A DNA stretch of 64,000 bases, from assembly GCA_964036045.1 (NCBI GenBank), contig OZ038399.1:25409349-25473348 (forward strand). Direction: 5' to 3'. The DNA comes from Eutreptiella sp. 'Long Island Sound 2002'. Lineage: Eukaryota; Euglenozoa; Euglenophyceae; Eutreptiales; Eutreptiaceae. This document shows, piece after piece, positions 11,601 through 20,774 of this stretch. The position numbers and the translations under genes were made by a program. The notes under the pieces are model-generated. The model was given only the letters and a program-made list of their open reading frames with translations. It made no database searches and was not told the DNA's origin. How positions within the stretch are numbered: the first letter of the stretch is position 1; every line of letters starts with the position of its first letter.

Positions 11601-13767
11601 GTGGGATTAAATCGAAGCATTTTATGTAGTCTAATCCAAAACCATGCAGAACTGCTTTCATCAGTTTGTGTAGCTCAATGAGCATGGAGATAAAGGCGGC
11701 CGCATCAGTGGCGCCGCGCTTTTTGCGAAAACCGTAAGCGTGCGGGTGGATCCACAGTTCCTGCCACACCATGCACTCTTCTAACCTGATCCCTGCCCAG
11801 ACCCTATAGATCTGGGACAGTACGGACAGTGGGCGTTGCTGCATCGGCATCATCCCTTCCCCTTTCGGGATCAGCGAGACGTATCCCCTCGCCAGGACCC
11901 TGGGCCAGGTTCCTGTTGCCTCAACTAGAAACAGAATTTCTGACAGCATGTCCAGCAGACAGGTGGGCAGCAGTAGTAGGTCCGAAACACACCAGCCATC
12001 CAGGCCGGTGGCTGTGTGAACACCCATTTTTCTAAGGCGTTGCGCGAGCCGGGACCCTGTGATAGGGGTGGACTGCATCTGCACTCCCTTTATCAGAAAC
12101 TTATCATACTTCTGTGCAAAAGCGTGCACGTCTGGCTCTGGGGTGTCTGCATATTTTCGCATAACCTGGTCCCAAGAGGCATGAAGAATTTCATCCATGC
12201 GGGGGATGTTCGCCGTTGGTTGGCTTGTGTCTGGGTCCAGGAGCATAACCAGAGGAGGTTGGTACTCGTTCTGTATCCACTGATAAACCTCCTTTGGCCT
12301 GTCCAGCCAGGCCTGGTCCATTTTGGATTTCCATTTATCAATGCGCGTGCGCTCTTCATATCGGGCATATCTCTTCCCCAGTGCGCACAGGCTGTCATAC
12401 AGCGACATGCAGTCTACCAGCGTTGGCAAGGGGCGTATGAGTGGGAGGGAGGGGTCAGGGGCACTGGCCACAAATTCATGAAGCAGCAGGTCCTCACGAA
12501 AGGCCAGCGCCGTTTTGCGCATGCGGCGGCACGCGGCCTGCCACGATAGTTCCACCTGTCTGGGCACCACCCCTGGCCTGAAAACCTGGCTGGCTTTGCG
12601 TTTGGCGGATGCCGGGACTCGTTTGCCCCTGATGCCCAGCTGGGCACGTTGCCACTGGATGACCGAACGAAGGGCTCCCAAGGTCCCCGTGATTTTGGAA
12701 AGTATGCGCGTGCGTGGGCCGCCGTTGGGCGCCAGGCCTGTCGGAGCTAGCGTAGTGTCCTGCAACATTCGCTCCGTGCCACGTCCCCGTGGGGCACTCT
12801 TGGGTGCAAATGGGAGTGTGGGGCTGGGGGTGTCCAGTGTAAGATGCGTGCATGTGAGCGCCATGCCTACTTCCTCGGCCAGCCAGGTCCACCTGTTCCA
12901 AATGTCATTGACATTCCCTTGTTGCAGCAGGGCATTCCAACCTGCCTTGTGTGGCCGGAGCAGCGAGTCACAGATTTTCTGAGTGTCCTCAGCTGATCTG
13001 GGGGGGGGGGAGAAAGGAGGCAGTTTCTTCATTTTAACAACTTTCTGCATTGGGGCGTCAAGCGAGAAAGTGAAGCACACTGGAGCATGCCCAGGGAGGG
13101 AATGAGACTTCAGCGCTGTGACATCAGTCAACGTGCCTGCTTGCGCTGGGGTGACCAGGAGGCCGTCAATGCGGTTGGGGGGTTTGCCTGCTGTCGTGAA
13201 GCCACATGCACATGGCGTGCCATGGAGAACGCTAAAAGTGCGGTCGGCATCCACCAGCCAGCCGTCTGCCAGCGCCGTCAGGAGTGCGGCAGGAACTTTG
13301 TGCAGCAGGTCGAAATTGAAATTTGCGTCCGTTAGCAGGATGCATCCGGCATTGCCTAGTTTGCTCATATAGCAGACCACCTGCTCCCAGAACTCCTGGT
13401 TCAAAGATTCGTTGCCTGGTATGCCATAGGCTACAAATATGTTCAGCACACAGTGCCCTGCACCGATTCCTGCCCGTGTGTGTAGCCAGCGCCCCGAATG
13501 CCACAGCCTGCAGGCAATCGGGTCGTCTGGATCTGGCTCAACCTTGCGGACACTCCAGCCCTTCCTGAACAAAAGTCCCACCCCTCCTTGGGGAGCTCCC
13601 CAGATGCCCCCCGTTGGGGAGCCCAGGGGTTTTCCCCAGTGGCATTCCCAGCCCCAATCTTTTGCAATTGCCCTCATGCAGCGTTGCCCAGCCTCAGTGA
13701 GCCGGGTTTCTTCCATTCCAATCACATCTGCCTGAAAATTGAATACGTCCTCGTGATGAACGCGCAA
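8698..13767 (-). CDS. LINE ORF2: EEP endonuclease, reverse transcriptase and Cys/His-rich tail
   Basis: About 1689 codons. Residues 1-240 form an exonuclease-endonuclease-phosphatase domain (GMEETRL near 17, LLTDANFNFD near 145, NRIDGLLV near 198, GHAPV near 226) that would nick target DNA. Residues about 580-870 are the reverse transcriptase: GLDGW near 588, YGFRKKRGATDA near 678, motif A DYIKCFD near 713, motif B GILQGCPLS near 769 and the catalytic YADD near 825. A CCHC-type finger (CPYCG...HIFWQC) lies at about 1151-1168, and a second dense Cys/His cluster lies near the C terminus. There is no RNase H domain. No in-frame ATG precedes the endonuclease; the frame is open back to a TGA at about 13803, and the motif QTNVTSLRV upstream of the first annotated codon belongs to the domain. 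Translation therefore probably depends on coupling to ORF1. No inactivating mutation is seen. Confidence 0.93.
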   Translation of the reverse strand: MRVHHEDVFNFQADVIGMEETRLTEAGQRCMRAIAKDWGWECHWGKPLGSPTGGIWGAPQGGVGLLFRKGWSVRKVEPDPDDPIACRLWHSGRWLHTRAGIGAGHCVLNIFVAYGIPGNESLNQEFWEQVVCYMSKLGNAGCILLTDANFNFDLLHKVPAALLTALADGWLVDADRTFSVLHGTPCACGFTTAGKPPNRIDGLLVTPAQAGTLTDVTALKSHSLPGHAPVCFTFSLDAPMQKVVKMKKLPPFSPPPRSAEDTQKICDSLLRPHKAGWNALLQQGNVNDIWNRWTWLAEEVGMALTCTHLTLDTPSPTLPFAPKSAPRGRGTERMLQDTTLAPTGLAPNGGPRTRILSKITGTLGALRSVIQWQRAQLGIRGKRVPASAKRKASQVFRPGVVPRQVELSWQAACRRMRKTALAFREDLLLHEFVASAPDPSLPLIRPLPTLVDCMSLYDSLCALGKRYARYEERTRIDKWKSKMDQAWLDRPKEVYQWIQNEYQPPLVMLLDPDTSQPTANIPRMDEILHASWDQVMRKYADTPEPDVHAFAQKYDKFLIKGVQMQSTPITGSRLAQRLRKMGVHTATGLDGWCVSDLLLLPTCLLDMLSEILFLVEATGTWPRVLARGYVSLIPKGEGMMPMQQRPLSVLSQIYRVWAGIRLEECMVWQELWIHPHAYGFRKKRGATDAAAFISMLIELHKLMKAVLHGFGLDYIKCFDLIPQSIVLHIALTQGMDLGTHRALSGMYRTLTRCFKIMGCLASFFDATNGILQGCPLSVILINLLTSVWKRVLDAQQQGIKVAVQALPPSDQPAQALHFILTALGYADDTYGFAAGSNTLTPLLGCTTDWLEDTGQGVNAKKSVGFSSDARHPVKAALQGVPFPISSEFKSLGAGVRTTDATCSGPLIKKRISRACSLLDRVHGAQGNFERRCDIISTMITATGLHAAEIVPLQPRDLLPFETKVMQTIWGRSRPGRAKEIFFTLLCKGHRIAPTLVLKYHRILWLSQLCRTRGAGQITAQAIWEMTSFHKGSGPYGRAMSTAQECGWVATQGWWGWKVPGRQEPLLLYGDKNTVKHEVREQLRSQMLDSLVQRRPRLFAGAHYTTCRRLVQPSIASFATELQRSLLRGILSGATWTALRAYQRGMRATSTCPYCGNAPENEEHIFWQCSAWSTVRDTHLPGIRTAAAQITGLPLMDQWPSCLRLCGLAPELDTDSVKSGTALAFMTALHNMLVAVLQARKLRDTQSPMLFMGSSLSQQLRQYPYHQLVGPLPRPEDKGLLLLRTPKKVEWQWEMPFLADLLRWLRELHWAPEPGTVTFLELALDFEEFAQRTLPHAPQAKFKGTTLSLQERGRVLRLAMANAQRLVTKGHLHPARVVTRCSSLVPLGGPALCGLNCRPYFTCRSAMNMHVQQLAAYCERTWATKVGLNRIHKLRPHTHRPRRTAQEVEEHRLQRALQGNLQLGLAPPSEQTTFAKGGGGCSSFAADFFPVIGDGKLPQRPYTGTRRRANTHRGPPPAPPADPSKCAQHSADACTTCKRFRRTAEACCALGHHADDHIARRPQLQLCPLHGLPPCPRCTLKQRGVRHCCQRGHHKVCTPVPARRKRPLAAHAQLPNKRPRLQGPARISTGLLRSPHQPPTPPAPKRRRPKTPPPPSPPAPVPRGLEETVAEDVARPLFVTRHGRANTLDT

Positions 13768-13825
13768 AGAGGTAACGTTTGTCTGAACGAATTTTAGAGG
13801 ACCTGTGACTCAGTGCCATCTTCCA

Positions 13826-13841
13826 GGGGGGGGGGGGGGGG
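13826..13841 (-). promoter_or_regulatory. C16 run at the ORF1/ORF2 junction
   Basis: In the element's sense strand the ORF1 stop TGA is followed by A and C16 and then by ORF2, which has no ATG. A homopolymer between two coupled reading frames could affect ribosome reinitiation, slippage or copy-to-copy length. It may also simply reflect the genome-wide poly(C) tendency. Confidence 0.35.
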
Positions 13842-13842
13842 T

Positions 13843-15663
13843 TCAGAGAATGCTCTCATCCTCCTCTGCCGCAGGGGCTCCTGCAGGCGAGTCCTCCATT
13901 TCTTCATCATCAGGCAAGACACACCCCTGGATCGCAGGGAGCGTCGTGTTTTTCCCCACTGGGGTGTATGAGGGGCCAGTGGATTTACGCAGACATAGGT
14001 GCCACCTACGGACAGGCATCCGCGAATCTTTCGCCGGTGCAGTGCAGCCCTCCCAGTCTGGGGGGACTCCCGTAATATCCATATCAAACACAGGGTTGAT
14101 CAGCCCACTGTGTTTCAGGTGTTGACATCGTTGCACTTTGACAGTGTTGGCGCCGAAAACGCGGTCAGCCTCCCTTTGGGCCGCAGACTGCGACCCTGAG
14201 ACAAGGCCCATAGAAATACCATAGCCTCTCACTCTCACTCGTGTCACTGGGGGGGTGAGTTGTATGCCCAACAGTCCTGCGATCTCCTCCCTGGTTTCGG
14301 GCAAGACAGCCCCCCCCCATACTCGTACCCCGAGTCTGTCGTCCTTGTCCCCTGCCATGAGGCCTGCGAACCAAGGCTGCTTGCTTAATCTGCGCCACTG
14401 CTCCGAAATGGAGCGCTTGTTGGATGGAGGGAGCTTGACCCAGACCATGTTGGCCTTCAGGTCATCGACATCGACGGTTTTGCTCATAAACAACCTGTAT
14501 TCCAGGCCGACGATTTTGCCACTGCTGCAGAGCACCTGCTTAGCCATGGGCGCTGGTAGCACCACCGTGACTTCATACTTGCTACCCCTCTTGCCCACTT
14601 GCATGGGTGGGGGACTGGTGAGAGCCGGCTGGAGTAGGGGGGCTGTCAGCTCCCAGCACGTGTTTTCAGCCCAGCGGGATGCCTTGACTTTGGTGCTGTC
14701 CTGTCCCGCGCGCAGTGCGGAAGGGTCTAAGCAGCACACTATCCGAATTGCGGCTTTGTCCTGAGGTAGAACCTCTGGCTCCGTGTCCTTTCCTTCAACT
14801 CCGTCCCTGGGTCGTTCCCAGCAAAGCAGAATGGAATGCTCAGGCGGGATCACAGTCACACCCGGGTCTCTCTTGACTTCCCAAGACATACGTTTGGTAA
14901 CGACCTTGATACTGAGAATGAAATCCTTGATATGTAAGCACTCCCGTGAGCTGCCAAGCGCTGCCAGAATGCCTGGCACATTGACCACTCCTCGTCTGCA
15001 ATTCGTCGCTAGCACGTGTGCGCTGACGCTCTGGATGCTGTCATATTTCATTAGAGCCTGTGTTGCTATCGCGTGCGCTTCCGCCAGCGGCTGTCCCACA
15101 AGCAAGACGTGTTCGAAGGCCTTCGCCGTGGCCTCTGTGACTTTCCAATCATTGACAGGCTTGTTTGCTCCTATCTGTTGCAGCGATTTGAGTGCGGTCT
15201 TGTGCTCTCCCTGGTAGATGCGGCGCCCTTGGACCGCAGTGAAGCCGTATTTGCCCTCAATCTCATGCACCGCAGTCGCCGTGGGCTGCAGTGGTTCCCC
15301 CAGGTCTGGGACATCCTGCACGACAAGCCTGCTTTGGGTTTTCATTCGTCGTTGTAGCGCCTCCCGGTATGAGGGGGTTTCATCCTTGGCCGCATTGGCC
15401 TGTGCTTTCGAGGGTGTAAGCGTACCTCCTGCCGCTTGCAGCGCCGCGCGCAAATCTTTGACAGTGCCTCTCAGTTCCCGGATAATGCCGAGGAGCTCCT
15501 CTTCCCTTGTAGTTGCAGCTGGAGTAGCAGCAGCGACAGATGCCGTTGGCTTCGGCTTCGGCGAGCTCCGCCCACTGAGTAGTGGCGCAAGGGCAGCAGC
15601 CAGAGCTTCCAGGAGCTCCGGGCGCTGCAATGCTTCCAAAATTTCATGCGTGATTGCGGACAT
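13843..15663 (-). CDS. LINE ORF1 protein (RNA-binding/structural, inferred)
   Basis: 606 codons starting at an ATG (MSAITHEILEAL). Residues 1-30 are a Leu/Ala-rich helix, about 35-50 are Pro/Ser/Ala-rich, and about 52-80 form a heptad-like Leu helix that may be a coiled coil. The remainder is mixed alpha/beta and ends in an acidic tail (EEDESIL). I see no CCHC knuckle and no clear RRM motif, so the nucleic-acid-binding role is inferred from its place directly upstream of ORF2. The stop codon (13843-13845) is followed after one base by a run of 16 C in the sense strand, then by ORF2 about 40 bases on. Confidence 0.75.
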   Translation of the reverse strand: MSAITHEILEALQRPELLEALAAALAPLLSGRSSPKPKPTASVAAATPAATTREEELLGIIRELRGTVKDLRAALQAAGGTLTPSKAQANAAKDETPSYREALQRRMKTQSRLVVQDVPDLGEPLQPTATAVHEIEGKYGFTAVQGRRIYQGEHKTALKSLQQIGANKPVNDWKVTEATAKAFEHVLLVGQPLAEAHAIATQALMKYDSIQSVSAHVLATNCRRGVVNVPGILAALGSSRECLHIKDFILSIKVVTKRMSWEVKRDPGVTVIPPEHSILLCWERPRDGVEGKDTEPEVLPQDKAAIRIVCCLDPSALRAGQDSTKVKASRWAENTCWELTAPLLQPALTSPPPMQVGKRGSKYEVTVVLPAPMAKQVLCSSGKIVGLEYRLFMSKTVDVDDLKANMVWVKLPPSNKRSISEQWRRLSKQPWFAGLMAGDKDDRLGVRVWGGAVLPETREEIAGLLGIQLTPPVTRVRVRGYGISMGLVSGSQSAAQREADRVFGANTVKVQRCQHLKHSGLINPVFDMDITGVPPDWEGCTAPAKDSRMPVRRWHLCLRKSTGPSYTPVGKNTTLPAIQGCVLPDDEEMEDSPAGAPAAEEDESIL

Positions 15664-15808
15664 TTTGTGTGACCCGTGAGGTCGTGCCAGGCAGGGGGTT
15701 CACCAGCCCAGGGGCCGCCCGTGTAGTTGAGGTTACCGATGTACGTGCCTGTTTGGCTTTCGGTTGGGTATGCAGTGTCACCAGCTGGCAGGCACCAAAC
15801 AAAACACC

Positions 15809-15832
15809 TGTGTGTGTGTGTGTGTGTGTGTG
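15809..15832. repeat. (TG)12 microsatellite at LINE 5' end
   Basis: A perfect TG repeat 146 bases upstream of the ORF1 start in element orientation, matching the repeat type at the element's other end. Confidence 0.95.
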
Positions 15833-16960
15833 CCAAGGTATCGGTTCCGATCATGCTCAAACTGCGAGGTTCAACTCCGGGCCATTGACATTGGAGGGGG
15901 TTGGGGGGGGGGGGCGATTTGGGGCCTGGCCAGGCCAAAATTTGAGGGAACTCTACTTCACAAAAGATGTTGGTGATGGCAGTTTTGTGCCAAAGAATGA
16001 GAAGCCCAAACCTATCCTGAACATCTGCTCAGGCTGCTCAAAAGCCTGCCCCAAAAGGCAAGTGTATGCAGCTGTTTTTGATGATCGGCAAAGGGCCTTC
16101 TATTCCACAGCTCCTGACCCCTGATGGCCATTGACGACACCTTTTGCCTGTGCATGGTTTTGGTCCCCTGTTGTGAGTAAGTTGTGAGTAAGTGAATTGG
16201 TCAGGGTGAGGTTTGGGCAGGTTCTGGGTGCATCACTTCTTTGGCGCACAACAGGCGGCACGACAGCACCGCCTTGTCTCACTACGACCCCGTGCGACAG
16301 TTGGTTCTCCTGTCCACAGCCATGCTTGTGCAACGGGGGGCTTTTGTGCTGAGGTCAATGATTTCATGGGTTTCATGGTTACACTTTTGTCAAGGGATTT
16401 CGCGAATTATGGGATGGTGGGGGCTTTCATGGTGGTGTAATTTCGCATGGGGAGCTAGTGTCTCGAATTGACGGCAAAATTTACCACCAACAACACTACC
16501 TCGTCCAATCACCAAACACACAGGAGAACGTCAACATCCATCCTTCTAAGAAAATTTGGAAAATGGAAAGTGACCCCACCCCCCCCCGCGCTTGCTAGAG
16601 CTTCACTCTGTATACCCAGGAAGCACTCCGAGTTCCCAGTAGAGGTATGTACAACAAGCCGTGGAAGTCAGGCATTGTTGTGTACTCAAAATTTCTTGCA
16701 TGGAAGGCACTGCACTGTACCCTGTACCCTGTATCATGCAAAACACTTTTTCATAATTTCAGCCTAAATATCGATGATATTCACACGCACTCACCTGGTG
16801 TTGTTGTCACACAAATCAGCCAACGCCAGGCAGCCAAGGACTGAGTGGTCAACACCAAGTCCTTGCAGGAAGATCCGTCCACAGCTGGCGGAGTTGTGGA
16901 AGAAAGGTTCTTGTCAAAGAACATTGCATCCTGGTACGCATTCATTTGCTGGTGATGTCA
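15833..16960. other. Intergenic, possible 5' pieces of an H1-like gene
   Basis: Mostly non-coding. At about 16030-16075 the plus strand reads SAQAAQKPAPKGK in one frame, a Lys/Ala/Pro composition like the stretch at 16985-17118, with a CAG before it and GTGTAT after it that could be splice sites. At 16578-16600 a C run plus GCGCTTGCTAGAGC may be a diverged left end of repeat family B. Confidence 0.3.
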
Positions 16961-16984
16961 GTGATTCTCTACCAAACCTGCTGC

Positions 16985-17118
16985 CAAGCCTGCTCCAAGA
17001 GCTGCCAAACCTGGTGCCAAACACTCCAAGGGTGCAGCCAAACCTGCTGCCCAGGTGGCAGCCAAGCCTGCGGCCAAACCTGCAGCTGGAGAACCCATTC
17101 CTGTGGCCCTGTTGAGCG
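16985..17118 (+). CDS. Histone-H1-tail-like AAKPA repeat fragment
   Basis: One plus-strand frame reads repeated AAKPA/AAKPG motifs (AKPAPRAAKPGAKHSKGAAK, then AAKPAAKPAAGEP) and ends ALLSAV-stop at 17118. Alternating Lys-Ala-Pro tails are typical of linker histone H1 in algae and plants. The globular winged-helix domain is not found, and an in-frame TGA at about 16970 means the piece must be a last exon with an internal acceptor or a remnant. A short related piece at about 16030-16075 could be another exon. The fragment lies between two possible ends of repeat family B (16578 and 17497), so it could have been captured by that element. Confidence 0.4.
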
Positions 17119-17119
17119 C

Positions 17120-18840
17120 AGTTTGAGCATGATTTGAAAGTCTTCGGTGACGCGGGTACACACAACACACGAATGAATGAACACATGGTTGCAGTATGGT
17201 AGGATCGCATAGGGCCACGATTCTTACTTCTGATTGGGGGACCAGTGACAAGGGGGGCCACAATTCTTCTTTCTGGAAAGGAGTCCACTGGCATGGGAGG
17301 GGGGGGGGGGTTGATACCACCTAGGCACATGTGGACCTGTGGAGAACCGGAGGTACCTGACAGTCATGCCAGAACTGGAAAGCCATGGCAGAGAAACAGC
17401 CTTGGGTGGCAGTGCCAAGCAGGACTGTGTTATGGGCAGTTGTCACAGGCTCCTACTGTTGCTCTGACAAGGGTGTTGCTCTTGCAAGGGGGGCTAGGGA
17501 CGAGGTATCCGGATGGAAAAAGAGGAAAGATCGAAAGTACCCCTGACTATCGCAAAGTCAGGTACCTCGGAGGCTTGCTTCTTTGGTGCAGAGGATGAGT
17601 GAGGCGCCGGCACTCAGCCAGAGGACCTGCCTCTTCATTCCCTGGATTCCCACGTGGGAGGGTCCGTGAATCACTCCACTACCGTGTCCTCACTGCTCAA
17701 TTCCCGTTTTGGTTCCTGTAGCAGTTCCTCCCAAAGGGGGACGGTGCTGAGGGTTCCTTGCGATCCAACCCAATTGGCAGACACACTTTGTAGTTTTCCC
17801 TGCTGCATCCTGACGGACCAAAGAGGAATCTGCACACCCGCTCACTTCCCTTGAGGGCAAAGGTTAAGGGTTTGCAACGCGGCATATAACAATGGGATTT
17901 GGGGAGCGGAGGTCAATGCTGTCACATGCGCACTGCGCACCCACCATGCAGCTGTTCCACCGCTGATGGCTCTGATGCTTGGGCTGAAGGGGAAGGGAGG
18001 GAGGGGGGCAAGATCACAGTTCGCCACCGCTCATCAATATGGAGAGAAGGAATGCCTCATTACGAATTGCACAACAATTAGAAATGCCATTCTGCCATGC
18101 AGAACGGCATGGCAGCCGATGCGTGATTCCGCGAGCCGCCTGCAGTTGCTGCTTGTTTTGGTTGGACGCACGGAGGCGCATTGGGCACCCAACCCACACC
18201 GATAAATGGACACTCCCTTACCCCTGTGCAGCACGGCCTGAGTCAGGGAAAATTACAGTCAGACGGGATTAGACAATGCAGTGCCTGCGCAATGAGGTAC
18301 GGGCAAATGGTTATTGGACCTTTTCATCAACATTCCCTGAGCACAGCCCCAAAACAAACAGAAGTGGGTCACAGCCTGAAGCACAATATTGTTCCGAGCA
18401 GAAACGACTCCTCTCTGACCCAGCCCCTTTCCCATGACAATGGGCCCTCAACCATGTTATCTTAGTTTCTGGATCACAAAAAGTACGGTCAGAAAATCCA
18501 ACAGGCAGAGGGAATCATTGTCCTTAACAAGCCGTGCCAGCACAAGGGGGGGCGGGATCGTAGAAGAGACCCCAGGTCTTCAAATTCAAAAGGAAAATTA
18601 CAATGAGTCAACAGAATGGCACATCTGCCAGTGCTCGCTTGCCTCAAAGTATTCCATAACACACCCGTTGGTATTACAGCTCACCCTCGCACCGTTCTGC
18701 ACCAGACCTGCCACCAGTCCGCCGGCTCACGTGGGCACAAAGAGCCGGGTCCTGCAGAGTTCTGCCCTGAAGGCAGCCATTCCTTGACTGAGAATGGGGC
18801 GTGGCAGGTGCAGGTACTACTGATTGGCAAATGGCACAGG
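17120..18840. other. Intergenic with repeat family B end at 17453-17497
   Basis: Contains the family B right end (ACTGTTGCTCTGACAAGGG then GTTGCTCTTGCAAGGGGGG). No convincing coding frame is seen. Confidence 0.4.
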
Positions 18841-18850
18841 GCTATTTCCT

Positions 18851-18965
18851 ACCCCCCCCCGCCCTTGCGAGAGCAACACCAATGTCCCAAAATTTGACGG
18901 ACCAACAGCTGCGCCAACAACACTAACTGTTGCCCTGACAAGGGTGTTGCTCTCGCAAATGGGGC
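18851..18965. mobile_element. Family B short inverted-repeat element (about 115 bp)
   Basis: The left end is C9 followed by GCCCTTGCGAGAGCAACACC. The right end is GGGTGTTGCTCTCGCAAATGGGGC, given here as two parts: GGGTGTTGCTC and TCGCAAATGGGGC. The inner 16 bases (TTGCGAGAGCAACACC) are perfect inverted repeats. It is too small to encode anything. Related right ends occur at 6420-6442 and 17453-17497. Confidence 0.6.
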
Positions 18966-19193
18966 AAAGGCCGATTGTAGTCCTGGACGCTGTGCGACGG
19001 GTTAAGCGAGGGGGTTATGGGTCAGGGCTGGCGTAGCCGTCCCCCCCCTGCCCCTGGGGGGACCAAATTCAGTGGCCCTGCCGGGCAGGAGTGAAAGGAC
19101 CACCACCAAAAGAGGCCTCATTCTTGTCTGAATGGGGTAGGCCGCAATGCCCCCATCATCTAGTTGAAGCCGTCCCACCACCACTTGTGGTGC

Positions 19194-20774
19194 TCAGCCA
19201 TTGGAGTGGACCATGGAATGGGGACTTATTGGGACGGCATCAAGAGCGACGGGACTCAGAGGCACGGGACTGGCCGGGACAGAGCTGCCACGGACCGGGC
19301 TGCCTGAGACAGGGCTCAGAGGCATGGGGTTGATGGGGGCGGGGTCCAGATCGACCGACCGGAGGGCCGCGGCGTCGAGCACAGTCGGGCTGACGGGGGC
19401 CGCGGACCCCGACCCCGGGCCCTCCGACGTGGCGGCAGCCGCCGGCGCCGCATCGGCGGTGCGGCCATGAGCGTGCAGCAGCGCCAGCTGCATGACATAC
19501 GGGGACGCGCACGGCAGGCACAGCACAAGTGACAGGAGCAGCAGCACCCCGAGCAGCAGTGCCAGCACCAGCAGGAGGACTACGAGGAGGACGCAGCCCA
19601 CGATCTTGTAGAGCTGCGTCATGATTCGCGGCACCATGAACCAGTGAAGCCAGGACCGGCGGAAGTTGCGGTTCTTGACGAGGCAGGGCAGCAGGAGGGG
19701 GGTCAGGACGACCCAGAGGGCCAGGGCCAAGAGGTAGAAGGGGAGGGCCAAGGGGGAGTAGAAGAGCAGGATGCGGCAGCCGCGGCGCAGCCGCGGGTGC
19801 TGGGGCTCCTCATTGCCGTCCTGCGTGAACTGCAGCCCGGCGCACGCGGACACCGGGTTGCGGCGGTCGTAGTGCGCGGGGGCGATGCCCGCTCCGGTGA
19901 TCTCGATGGGCTCGCCGCACAGCCAGCACCAGTCCTCGCCGCACCGCGGGCACTTCATGTGGTTGCACCCGGTGAACTTGTACGTGGGGGCCTTGCACTT
20001 CGGGCAGGGCTTGCTCGTGCGCTGCAGCAGGTCGCGCGTGTCCGGCCCTGTGCAACGCGCCTCGTACGCCTCGCATGGCTCGTCCGGGGGGTGCGCGGTG
20101 CTGTGTGCAAAGCAGTACTGCGCCCCGCAGGCCTCGCACACCATCTGCGGCGCCGCGGGGTCGCCGACCTGTTGGTGGTCACACTCCGGGCACTCCCGCG
20201 TGTCCGCGTTGGCACGCGCGGCTTTGAAGCGCTCGTACTTGCGGATCGTGTCGGGATCCGACAGAAGCCCGTGGACCGCGTCGTCGGTGAGGAACGTGCC
20301 GCACCGCTGCGTGCCCTCGCCTCTGAGGGCCGGGCACTGGATCCGCACGACGCCGTCGACAATGAGCGCACTGATGTAGCCCCCGAGGCAGTCGTGGCAG
20401 AACATGTGGTCGCACGGGGGCACGTGGAAAGCGTCCGTCAGGCGCTCCAGCCCCAGGCAGATCTGGCACATGAACGTGGCCTCCGTGCCGCTGGAGGCGA
20501 TGGAGCTGACGCTGGACACGGCGCGCTGCAGCGCAGAGGAGAAGCCAAAGGAGCGGCGGACGCTGGACGGCATCGACGAGAGCCCGGAGGACTGGGACGG
20601 GGCGCGAGCGAGGACGACGGGCGGGGGGAGGTCCATGACGGTCACCGGCGATGTGGGGGGCGTCATGGCTCCAAGCCTGGAGACAACGGGCGGCAGGAAT
20701 GGCAAACGGATCATTTCAGCCTCGTGTTTTGTTTTTGTCCAGACCAACATGAGCTGGCGCATCCTGCTCACCAT
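19194..20774 (-). CDS. RBR-type (RING-IBR-RING) E3 ubiquitin ligase with membrane anchor
   Basis: 526 codons, intronless, markedly GC-rich. RING1 starts at CQIC (Cys103/106), continues with CDHMFCHDC (121-129) and ends with Cys147/158. The IBR domain spans about 195-245 (CPEC, CEACGAQYC, His224/228). RING2 is at 257-301 (CPKC, then TGCNHMKCPRCG and DWCWLCG). Cys270 in GCNHM aligns with the catalytic Cys of parkin and HHARI that accepts ubiquitin before transfer to substrate. Two hydrophobic segments follow (about 334-365 and 391-425), then a Pro/Ser-rich tail. The order RBR then two membrane segments resembles RNF19/RNF144-type ligases at membranes; substrate unknown. The first ATG gives MVSRMRQL, but Met21 or Met36 (MTPPTSPV) may be the true start, since the GC-rich coding composition begins about there and TCTCCAG just upstream could be a splice acceptor. 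All zinc ligands are present, so it is probably functional. Confidence 0.9.
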   Translation of the reverse strand: MVSRMRQLMLVWTKTKHEAEMIRLPFLPPVVSRLGAMTPPTSPVTVMDLPPPVVLARAPSQSSGLSSMPSSVRRSFGFSSALQRAVSSVSSIASSGTEATFMCQICLGLERLTDAFHVPPCDHMFCHDCLGGYISALIVDGVVRIQCPALRGEGTQRCGTFLTDDAVHGLLSDPDTIRKYERFKAARANADTRECPECDHQQVGDPAAPQMVCEACGAQYCFAHSTAHPPDEPCEAYEARCTGPDTRDLLQRTSKPCPKCKAPTYKFTGCNHMKCPRCGEDWCWLCGEPIEITGAGIAPAHYDRRNPVSACAGLQFTQDGNEEPQHPRLRRGCRILLFYSPLALPFYLLALALWVVLTPLLLPCLVKNRNFRRSWLHWFMVPRIMTQLYKIVGCVLLVVLLLVLALLLGVLLLLSLVLCLPCASPYVMQLALLHAHGRTADAAPAAAATSEGPGSGSAAPVSPTVLDAAALRSVDLDPAPINPMPLSPVSGSPVRGSSVPASPVPLSPVALDAVPISPHSMVHSNG

